From Candidatus Sumerlaeota bacterium (GTDB lineage Bacteria > Sumerlaeota > Sumerlaeia > SLMS01), in contig SLOM01000248.1 in NCBI GenBank assembly GCA_007132505.1, positions 1 through 37,972 on the forward strand: a DNA stretch of 37,972 nt, given 5' to 3'. The notes under the pieces were generated by a model. That model did not search any database and was not told the DNA's origin. It worked only from the letters and a program-made list of their open reading frames with translations. Shown piece by piece: positions 31,259 through 37,972 of this stretch; position 1 is the stretch's first letter, and each line of letters starts with the position of its first letter. The translations under genes and the position numbers were made by a program.

Positions 31259-33748
31259 ATGATGGCATCAGACAGGGCAGACCGGGGCTGGGTCAAACAA
31301 CTGTTGGCGGCGGGAGGCGTTCTGCTGCTGGGACTTGCGGTGTGGCACGGCCCGCTGCTCGTTGGCACGCAGGTGCTTTGCGGCGGGGACCTCACGAACC
31401 AGCTCTACCCGATGCGCCACGGGCAATTGGAGCACGGCTGGTTCTCCGGCTGGGCGCCGGAGACCTTTGCCGGCCGGCCCGGGCTGGACGACATCCAGAC
31501 TGGCGCGTTCTATCCGCCGAACTGGCTGCATCTTGTGCACGGGCCGGCAGAGCGGACGTTCACGCTGCTGGCGCTCGGGCATCTTCTGTTCGGAGGGCTG
31601 GGGTTCTTCCTGCTTTGCCGGGAGCGGTTCCGTTTCGCGGGGGCGATAGTGGCCGCCTTTGTGTGGACTTTTGGCGGCTACCAGATGCTGCGGCTGACCG
31701 GCGGCGTGCAGGTGTTCATTTACTCGTTCGCGTGGATTCCCTGGATGTGGTTGGCGGCGGAGCGGCAGATGCTGGAGCGCGGCCCCCGGCTGCGGTGGGT
31801 GGCGGCGCTCGGGCTCCTGGGGGCACTGCAGATCGCCGCCGGGGCTCCCCAGCTCGTGCAGATCGCGTGGGTGGGGCTGGCTTTCTGGACGGCCGGGCGG
31901 ATGGTCTGGCGGCAGAGCGGCGAGACAGCGCTCCGCATTGGCGGGGGGTTCCTGCTGGCCGGGACGATGGCGCTGCTGTTGGCGCTTCCCGCCTTGTTGC
32001 CGGCCCATGATTTCCAGTCACGGGCCTTCCCGCGAGGCGTGGAGGACCCATGGGCCTTTCTCGCGGACGGGTCGCTTGAGCCCCACCTCCTGATCACATG
32101 GGTCTTCCCGGACTTTTTCGCGGCGGGGAACATGGAGGAGGCCTACTGGGGCTCGCGGGTCGGATTCCACGAGACCAATCTGTTCCCCGGCGTAGCGGCG
32201 CTGATCCTTTCGCTGTTTGCGCTGCTCCACGGAGGGGTGCGGCTGCACCGGGAGGTGGACGCGCAATTCAACTACCGCAGCAACCTGCGTTGGGGAGTGG
32301 TGTTGCTGGTGCTGTCCCTTTTCGGTTTTCTTGTGGCGCTTGGGCAACACGGCTTCCTTTTCCGGCCCCTGACGGCGCTGGTTCCGACGTTCGACTTTTT
32401 CCGCGTTCCGGCCCGTTGGATTCTGTGGCCTGCAGCAGCGCTGGCGATCGGGGCAGGCTGGGGGATCGAACTGCTGCAGCGCGAAGGGAAGGCGCCGGAC
32501 CGCGGAGGCAGGCGCGAGGTGCTGGTGGCCTGGCTGGTGGCGGCGGGGGCGTTCGTGCTGCTGGCCTTGGTGTTCCGGGTGTTGCTGAGTCCGGTGCTGT
32601 GGCTTCTGGGACTTGAGTCAGTGCTGGCCGGTCATGCCCCTGCTCAGCAGGAAGAGGGCAGGGAGCTGCTGACCGGATTCGCCCGGGCCTCGGTGGAGTG
32701 GGGCCTTGTCGTGGCGGCGGGCACGGGCCTGCTCGGGGCCGGGATCATCCTGCGGCGGGTGGCACCGCCGGTGTTGCTGGGTGTGATTCTTCTGCTTGGA
32801 GCATCGGACCTGCTTCGGTTCTGGCAGCCCTTCACCGTGACCATCCCTGCGGAAGCGGAGCGTCACCAGCTCGTGACCGAGGCACCTTACCACCGGATTG
32901 CTTCTGAAAGCTTCCGCGAGTGGTTCTACCCAGACACGGACATCCTGGTCTGGCTGCGGGAGGGGCCCGGCCGGGGGCGCGTTCATTATACGGACACGCT
33001 GACCGGCTACACGCGGGATCACCTCCAGCGGGAACTCCTTATGGAGCGCCCCGCCGTGGGAGGGCTGCCGGTTACGCGCGGGTACCAGCAGATGATCCTG
33101 CGCACCTACGTGGAGGAGTACCACCATTCAATGGAGCCGCGAGGGGAGGCACCAAGGAGCCCTTTCCTGACTCATTGGCGCCTCAGGAACCGGGCGTTCT
33201 TCGATGCTTACAACGTGACCCACCTGCTGACTTATCCGGTGGGTGCGTTCCGGGAGGACTTGGAGGGGCTCGGGTTCGAGCGCGAAGAGGCACCCGGACC
33301 GGAGGACCTGCAGGTCTGGCGCAACCCGGGGGCACGCGGCTGGGCGTGGGTGTCGGCGGAGGAGGACTTCCTGGAGGCGGAGCCGGATGCAGAACTCGGG
33401 TCGGTGGAGTTGCTGAAGCGTAGAGCCGGCCACTGGCGCGCGAGAGTCGAGGCCAGGCAGGCGCCGCTCCATGTCCACTTCTCGATGCCCGAGCACGGTG
33501 ACTGGGCGCTGGCGGTGGACGCTGGGGCCCCGATCGAACGGGTGGACGGGCGGACGGTGCGCGTCGGGGAAACAGGGACGTGGGAGTTCGAGCGCCGCTG
33601 GAGACCCGGCATTGTGCCCACGGCCGTGTATCCGGGCTTCCTTGTGGGGTTGATCGCCATGGGCGGCTGCCTTTACCTCGGCGGCTTCCGGCGGGAAGCT
33701 GGCCGGAAGAAAGCCAAGAAGGAGTCCCCCGCCACCCATGGCAACTAA
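31259..33748 (+). CDS. YfhO-like polytopic membrane protein (GT-C type)
   Basis: The 829-residue protein has about ten transmembrane segments between residues 14 and 530 and a C-terminal extracytoplasmic domain (about 535-795) that ends with another membrane helix and a basic tail. The first loop carries GGDLTNQLYP (42-51, Asp44), followed by WAPETFAGRPGLDDIQTGAFYPPN, the pattern of YfhO/GT-C lipid-linked sugar glycosyltransferases. YfhO in Bacillus is needed for glycosylation of lipoteichoic acid; substrates here are unknown. It overlaps the phosphatase gene by 11 bases. Confidence 0.82.
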   Translation: MMASDRADRGWVKQLLAAGGVLLLGLAVWHGPLLVGTQVLCGGDLTNQLYPMRHGQLEHGWFSGWAPETFAGRPGLDDIQTGAFYPPNWLHLVHGPAERTFTLLALGHLLFGGLGFFLLCRERFRFAGAIVAAFVWTFGGYQMLRLTGGVQVFIYSFAWIPWMWLAAERQMLERGPRLRWVAALGLLGALQIAAGAPQLVQIAWVGLAFWTAGRMVWRQSGETALRIGGGFLLAGTMALLLALPALLPAHDFQSRAFPRGVEDPWAFLADGSLEPHLLITWVFPDFFAAGNMEEAYWGSRVGFHETNLFPGVAALILSLFALLHGGVRLHREVDAQFNYRSNLRWGVVLLVLSLFGFLVALGQHGFLFRPLTALVPTFDFFRVPARWILWPAAALAIGAGWGIELLQREGKAPDRGGRREVLVAWLVAAGAFVLLALVFRVLLSPVLWLLGLESVLAGHAPAQQEEGRELLTGFARASVEWGLVVAAGTGLLGAGIILRRVAPPVLLGVILLLGASDLLRFWQPFTVTIPAEAERHQLVTEAPYHRIASESFREWFYPDTDILVWLREGPGRGRVHYTDTLTGYTRDHLQRELLMERPAVGGLPVTRGYQQMILRTYVEEYHHSMEPRGEAPRSPFLTHWRLRNRAFFDAYNVTHLLTYPVGAFREDLEGLGFEREEAPGPEDLQVWRNPGARGWAWVSAEEDFLEAEPDAELGSVELLKRRAGHWRARVEARQAPLHVHFSMPEHGDWALAVDAGAPIERVDGRTVRVGETGTWEFERRWRPGIVPTAVYPGFLVGLIAMGGCLYLGGFRREAGRKKAKKESPATHGN

Positions 33749-34205
33749 CTTCTCCTTCATCATCCCCGGAGTGCTGGCGGGCTCGGCAATGCCGGGCATG
33801 GGAGGAGCGCTGACCAACGAGCTGGAGGCCGCACACCGCCAGGGCATCCGGGGGGTGGTGTCGCTTACGGAGGACCCGCTGCCGCGGGCGGCACTGCAGG
33901 AAGCGGGACTGCGGTACCTGCACCTGCCGGTGGTGGACTTCTCTGCGCCGGCACTGGAGCAGATGGGCGAGTTCTGCCGGTTCGTGGACGAGGTGCGTGC
34001 GGATGGGGGTGCCGTGCTGGTGCACTGCCGGGCGGGCATGGGCAGGACGGGGACGATGCTGGCCGCGTATCTGATCCGTGAGGGGGCGGCGGCGGAGGAT
34101 GCAATCAGGGAGGTGCGGCGGCGGCGGCCGGGAAGCATCGAGACGGGCCCGCAGGAGGACGCGCTTTACGATTTCGAAGCCGGGCTGGCGGACGGGTGCG
34201 AGTGA
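33738..34205 (+). CDS. Dual-specificity protein phosphatase (DUSP23-like)
   Basis: A 155-residue cysteine phosphatase. The signature HCRAGMGRT lies at 96-104 with catalytic Cys97 and Arg103, and Asp67 in PVVDFSAP is the likely general acid. The ending VLVHCRAGMGRTGTMLAAYL resembles archaeal and eukaryotic DUSP23/atypical DSPs. It could dephosphorylate protein tyrosine/serine, phosphosugars or lipids. The start codon lies inside the YfhO-like gene's last codons (11-base overlap), so the two are translationally coupled. Confidence 0.9.
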   Translation: MATNFSFIIPGVLAGSAMPGMGGALTNELEAAHRQGIRGVVSLTEDPLPRAALQEAGLRYLHLPVVDFSAPALEQMGEFCRFVDEVRADGGAVLVHCRAGMGRTGTMLAAYLIREGAAAEDAIREVRRRRPGSIETGPQEDALYDFEAGLADGCE

Positions 34206-34238
34206 TGGTTGACACCGGGGTGGTGTTTGGACCGGTCT

Positions 34239-34252
34239 TGTAATCGGTTACA
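34239..34252. promoter_or_regulatory. LacI/cre-like operator before glycosidase gene 2
   Basis: TGTAATCGGTTACA matches the cre consensus TGWAANCGNTNWCA at every fixed position and is a palindrome with one mismatch; the flanks extend it to TTG...CAA (34238-34253). It lies 16 bp before the ATG of the glycosidase gene, next to its ribosome site, a position that suits repression. The site at 24219-24232 differs from it in two bases. Confidence 0.7.
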
Positions 34253-34268
34253 AACACGGAGGAAGATC

Positions 34269-36926
34269 ATGAGCCACCACCGGATCACCCACAAAGCTGC
34301 CACACTCGTGGCGGCAGCCGCCGCAACCGCTTTCCTCGCAACCACCGCGATGGCGGAAGTCCCGAACCGCGCCGTCGTGGACTGGACCCGCAGTGCCGAG
34401 CAGATCAACCGCGGCCTCTTCAGCACGCAGGGTTTCATGCAGGTCTATGTGGAGCCCAATCCGCTCGTGATGGAGACCTTCAAGCTCACCAACCCCAAGG
34501 GCACCCACACGCGGCTCGAAACCTACATCCACAAGATGGAACCGGAGAACGACGACGACGATCCGGAGCACTTCAACTGGGACGGCTTCCATCCGGACCG
34601 GATGATTCGGTTCATCACCAACAGACTGGCGTTCGAAGAGGTGGTGGACGACCTCGGAATGGAGCGGCTCTCGCTGCTCTGCTACAACGTGGACTGGCTG
34701 AAGTCCGACGACCCGGACGTGGAAGTGGCCGACGTGGACGAGTGGGCAGAGTTCGCCGCAGCGGTCGTCCACACCTACAACATGGAGGACGATGAGTACT
34801 CCCCGAACCTGCGGTACGTGCAGATCTGGAACGAGCCGAACATGCCCATGTTCTACAGCGGGAACATGGAGTCCTACTTCGAGCTGTTCGAGGCCGCGGC
34901 ACAGCGCATCCATCGCGACTACCCGGGGGTGCTCGTGGGCGGACCGACGATTTCCCACGCCTGGCACACCGAACCCCAGGAATGGATGGATGCCTTCCTC
35001 GAGCGCAGCGCCAAGTACGCGGACTACATCTCCTGGCACCACTACGGGCCCATGGGCGAGGGAACGGATATCCTTATAGACGACGTGGTGGACCGGGTCG
35101 GGCGCTTCCGCGAGATCCCCGGCAAGGAACAGGGCCGGGCGAAGATCACCGAGACGGACGCGTGGTTCGTGGGATGGGAGAAGATGCAGTTCCTGATGGA
35201 ACGGCAGTTCCGCTTTCTCCAGATCAGCGATCTGCTCATTTCGGTGCATCACTTCTGCTGCATGGCCTACGGGGAATCGGGCAACTATACGTTCGGGCTG
35301 GTTGGCCGGCGCGGTGACATAATTCCGGGCAACTTCTGGCCGTACTGGCTTTTCCGGAACCTGATCGGAAACGAGGCCCACACGCTCCGGCAGGGCCCGC
35401 GGCAGGGGGACTTCTTCCTGGCGGGTTCGTATCACGAGAACGAAACGGGGTCTCTCCTTGGCAACGCCATGCTGATGAACAACAGCGGCGAGCCGCTCTC
35501 CCTGGACCTCGAACTGTACTTCCCGCCCAGGGATGAGGGGCGCCTGCTGGTTACGGAGGCGCTGCAGGAGGACTTCCAGGGCGTCGTGAACATCCAGGAA
35601 GTGGCGGCCGGTGCGGTCCGGATGACCGTGCCGATGAACATGGCACCAGGAGAGAGCTACTCCGTGCGGCTGCAGGACCGGGGTGACCGGCACTTCCACT
35701 TCCGTGACATCAACAATCAGGAGGAGCCGTGGGTCGGGCTCCGCGCCAGCAGGAGCACGCTCGCATTCGGCGATGTGGTGGACCTGACCGTGACGGTGGC
35801 AAACACGCTGCCGGAGCCCGTCAGCGGCACCATCGAGTGGAACCAGTTGCCCGAGGGCTGGACGATCGAGCCGGGAGAGGCCGGTGCAGAGGTGAGTGAG
35901 CTGGCACCGGGTGAGATCGTCTCCATGCCATTCACCCTGCACGCCGGGGCGCTGCTGGCGGAGGAGATCGCGTCGCCCTACGCCGTGCTGGCGGGTGTCT
36001 CCGCGGAGAACCCGGTGGGGAGCCCGTACGCCATCCCCCTGCGGCTGGAGTTCGAGTCACCCATCCACACGATTGTGCTTCCCCAGCCGATCTACGCGGT
36101 GGCCGGGGAGCGCAACTCCCTGACGCTGCAGATTGAGAACGAGTCGGACGGCCGGCTGACGGGCGGGCTGCGGCTGGAACTGCCGGGCGTGCTGGCGGAG
36201 CAGCGGCGCGACCTCTGGGCCTACAGCGTGGAGGCGGGCGAGCGGGCGCGCTTCGACCGGCCGGTGCTCGTCTCGGAGGACGCAACACCCGGCAGGCACG
36301 AAGGCGCAGTGGTGCTGGAGTTCGCGGGCGTGGAGACGCGGATTCCCTTCGCGGTCGAGGTGGTTCAGCCCTTTGCCGAGGGAAATCCGGTCCCGGTGGA
36401 CCTTTCCGGTGATCTGAACTTCGATCCGGTGGCTTTCCGCGACAACCTCGATGGCTACGACAAGGACATCATGGGCGGTTTCTCCTACCCCGGGGACTTC
36501 ACGCCCTCAGGCAAGGTGCAGCGCACGCGGGGGATTCCGATCCTGATGCCGGACTTGGAAGCGGAGGGGCCCACGGCGCTGATCGTGGAAGGGCAGACGG
36601 TGGAGCTGCCACCGGGGAACTACACCGGAGTGGTGTTCATCAGCTTCGGAATTGACGGGAAGCACCACGGCGAGTGGGTGCTGCACTACGCGGATGGGAG
36701 CAGCGACACGGTGGTGTCGCAGGTGCCCGAGTGGTGCAGCCCGGCGCCGGAGGGTTTCGCGCGGGCCTTCACGGCGCCGCACCGCTACACGCCCCACGGC
36801 ATGGCGCTTCCGGCCACGGAGCTTTGGATGGGCAAGTGGCCGGCTGATCCGGAGCGGGAGTTGACAGCGGTGGAGTTCCCGTCGCTGCGGAGCGCGTACA
36901 TCCTGGCGATCACGCTGCTCGAATGA
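34269..36926 (+). CDS. Large exported clan GH-A glycosidase-like protein (GH39-like)
   Basis: An 885-residue protein with a Sec signal (about 1-29, AAATAFLATTAMA) and an N-terminal (beta/alpha)8 domain to about residue 380. Acid/base Glu189 is in QIWNEPN and the probable nucleophile Glu295 in AKITETDAW; SWHHYG at 255-260 lies on the strand between. This order recalls GH39 and related families. Two or three beta-sandwich modules follow (about 480-580 and 590-705) with NEW3/Ig-like text such as LTVTVANTLPEPVSGTIEW, then a final beta-rich domain (706-885). Substrate unknown. The ATG follows GGAGGA. A shared operator links it to the glycosidase at 24271. A terminator follows. Confidence 0.85.
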   Translation: MSHHRITHKAATLVAAAAATAFLATTAMAEVPNRAVVDWTRSAEQINRGLFSTQGFMQVYVEPNPLVMETFKLTNPKGTHTRLETYIHKMEPENDDDDPEHFNWDGFHPDRMIRFITNRLAFEEVVDDLGMERLSLLCYNVDWLKSDDPDVEVADVDEWAEFAAAVVHTYNMEDDEYSPNLRYVQIWNEPNMPMFYSGNMESYFELFEAAAQRIHRDYPGVLVGGPTISHAWHTEPQEWMDAFLERSAKYADYISWHHYGPMGEGTDILIDDVVDRVGRFREIPGKEQGRAKITETDAWFVGWEKMQFLMERQFRFLQISDLLISVHHFCCMAYGESGNYTFGLVGRRGDIIPGNFWPYWLFRNLIGNEAHTLRQGPRQGDFFLAGSYHENETGSLLGNAMLMNNSGEPLSLDLELYFPPRDEGRLLVTEALQEDFQGVVNIQEVAAGAVRMTVPMNMAPGESYSVRLQDRGDRHFHFRDINNQEEPWVGLRASRSTLAFGDVVDLTVTVANTLPEPVSGTIEWNQLPEGWTIEPGEAGAEVSELAPGEIVSMPFTLHAGALLAEEIASPYAVLAGVSAENPVGSPYAIPLRLEFESPIHTIVLPQPIYAVAGERNSLTLQIENESDGRLTGGLRLELPGVLAEQRRDLWAYSVEAGERARFDRPVLVSEDATPGRHEGAVVLEFAGVETRIPFAVEVVQPFAEGNPVPVDLSGDLNFDPVAFRDNLDGYDKDIMGGFSYPGDFTPSGKVQRTRGIPILMPDLEAEGPTALIVEGQTVELPPGNYTGVVFISFGIDGKHHGEWVLHYADGSSDTVVSQVPEWCSPAPEGFARAFTAPHRYTPHGMALPATELWMGKWPADPERELTAVEFPSLRSAYILAITLLE

Positions 36927-36994
36927 CCGCACGGCCGGGGGAGGCGGCCGGAGCCCAGGACCTCGGACACGACCTCCCGCCCCACCGTTCGCCC

Positions 36995-37031
36995 CTCCCA
37001 CATGCCGGGGCACGGCGGGGTGGGAGTTTTT
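36995..37031 (+). terminator. Rho-independent terminator after glycosidase gene 2
   Basis: CTCCCAC at 36995-37001 pairs with GTGGGAG at 37020-37026, with an inner 4-bp stem (37004-37007 with 37013-37016). Five T residues follow at 37027-37031. Confidence 0.85.
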
Positions 37032-37099
37032 CGTTGGCCCGCAGGGGGCTGTCCCAAGGATCGGGAGCGGCATACCAGACTCCGTGAAAAGGACCGGAT

Positions 37100-37972
37100 A
37101 TGAATTGGCTCCGGCTGTTCCGCCCGCGACGAGGCGCCCTGGCGCCGAACCTGATGTTGGCCGCGATGCTGGGACTCGTGGCGCTCCTGGCCGCAGGATG
37201 CGGCAACGGAGCCGAACCACCCGAGAGAATTCCGACCATCAACCCGGAGAACGTCCGCGGCGCGCGCAGCCAGACCGTGGACACGGCGGTCGCCGTCTCC
37301 GACCTGCCGGCCGGAATGGCCACGGCGAGCTGGACGATTGATTTCCGCCGCGATGACGTGAGGAACGTGCGCATGCGCCCCGGGGTCGCCATGCCGACCG
37401 GGACAGCGACACAGATCATCCCGGACGAGGAGAACCCCAACCGGTACACGTTCGTTGTGGAGGTGCCGGAGGGGCAGGAGCTGCCCCGGGCAGGGCAGAT
37501 CGCCCAGATTCGCAAACAGCTCCCCGGCAAGATTGTCCACCGGATGACCTTGCCCGCCGAGGACGGCAGGGTGATCGCCCCGGATGGGACCGAGCGGCGC
37601 GTCAGCATGGGCACGACGAGCCTGGCCGTCTCCCTGGTCTTTGAGCCCGCGATGCTCTTCGCGGTTCTGGCGGCCGTGGTTGCGGGGATTTACATGATCG
37701 CCCAGTGGGCGCCGCTGGCGGGGTTCTTCCGAATCTTTCCGCCGCTTATCTGGATGTATTTCGTGCCGATGTTCCTCACCACAGGTGGCATCACCCCGGA
37801 CACCTCGGTGGTGTACAGCTACCTGATGATGTCGGTGATCCTGCCTGCGGTGCTGGTGCTGCTGCTGATTCCGTCGGACCTGCATGGGCTGGCGAAGCTG
37901 GGCGGCAAGGCCGTGCTGATGATGCTTTTCGCGACGACGGGCATCGCCGTGGGGGCGATCACCTCCTTCGCC
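37100..37972 (+). CDS. DUF819-like permease with lipoprotein-type N-terminus (partial)
   Basis: The first 291 residues of a protein that runs off the window end. The N-terminus is a signal with a perfect lipobox, LAAGC (Cys34), then about 140 residues of extracytoplasmic sequence rich in beta structure (TASWTIDFRRDD, TFVVEVPEGQELPRAG). From about residue 178 transmembrane helices begin, with PPLIWMYFVPMFLTTGGITPD, VVYSYLMMSVILPAVLVLLL, PSDLHGLAKLG and MMLFATTGIAVGAI, which match the start of DUF819/YjcL permeases. DUF819 proteins normally start at the first helix. AAGGA precedes the ATG by eight bases. The substrate of DUF819 proteins is not settled. Confidence 0.75.
   Translation, partial: MNWLRLFRPRRGALAPNLMLAAMLGLVALLAAGCGNGAEPPERIPTINPENVRGARSQTVDTAVAVSDLPAGMATASWTIDFRRDDVRNVRMRPGVAMPTGTATQIIPDEENPNRYTFVVEVPEGQELPRAGQIAQIRKQLPGKIVHRMTLPAEDGRVIAPDGTERRVSMGTTSLAVSLVFEPAMLFAVLAAVVAGIYMIAQWAPLAGFFRIFPPLIWMYFVPMFLTTGGITPDTSVVYSYLMMSVILPAVLVLLLIPSDLHGLAKLGGKAVLMMLFATTGIAVGAITSFA

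Noticed and set aside
34209-34244. TTGACA as -35 for glycosidase gene 2
   Set aside because: The only -10-like TGTAAT is 24 bp away and inside the operator.

Overview
The window is a gene-dense, GC-rich bacterial chromosome segment with no gap over 300 bp; the longest, 25651-25942, holds an inverted repeat. Lipoprotein and Tat signals, a type IV/II prepilin and many lipoprotein or secreted products point to a Gram-negative-type, little-studied lineage. The mixture of isc genes, GspG-like prepilin, YfhO-like membrane protein, GH-A hydrolases and many orphan envelope proteins suggests a PVC/FCB-fringe phylum such as Sumerlaeota or Hydrogenedentota. That placement is inference, because no rRNA or marker search was possible. 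No tRNA, rRNA, CRISPR, IS element or prophage gene was seen.

Region 1 (1-6705, + strand) is housekeeping: ruvB, xseB, dxs, then an iron-sulfur cluster assembly block iscS-iscU-iscA-hscB without iscR, hscA or fdx. Region 2 (6715-13676) holds a secreted beta-propeller protein facing two small membrane proteins, a GspG-like prepilin with a strong terminator, a glycosyltransferase, a LURP-one/scramblase-like membrane protein, thiE, a Tat-exported Mn-type superoxide dismutase and an unknown multi-pass protein.

Region 3 (19348-13690, - strand) is the most original part. Five consecutive genes of unknown function encode a secreted protein with DPAMGGF heptads, a tail-anchored acidic protein, a 1066-residue lipoprotein built of about nine 72-residue helical repeats, a 45-residue single-pass membrane peptide, and a soluble paralogue of the tail-anchored protein. 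This looks like a dedicated envelope system.

Region 4 (22742-19431, -) is leuC and leuD split by an unrelated membrane-anchored protein gene. Region 5 (24172-37972) is rich in surface functions: an FkbM methyltransferase, two exported clan GH-A glycosidase-like proteins each preceded by a LacI/cre-like operator, a B12-binding radical SAM enzyme, a dTDP-4-dehydrorhamnose reductase-like protein coupled to a 5'-nucleotidase-like protein that has lost its metal ligands, a copper-chaperone-like HMA protein, nadD coupled to a DUF1844 gene, a YfhO-like membrane protein coupled to a dual-specificity phosphatase, and the start of a DUF819 permease carrying an unusual lipoprotein-type N-terminal domain that runs off the window end.

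The two glycosidase genes, 10 kb apart, appear to share one sugar-responsive regulator encoded elsewhere. Functions below are read from sequence motifs only; none was confirmed by database search.
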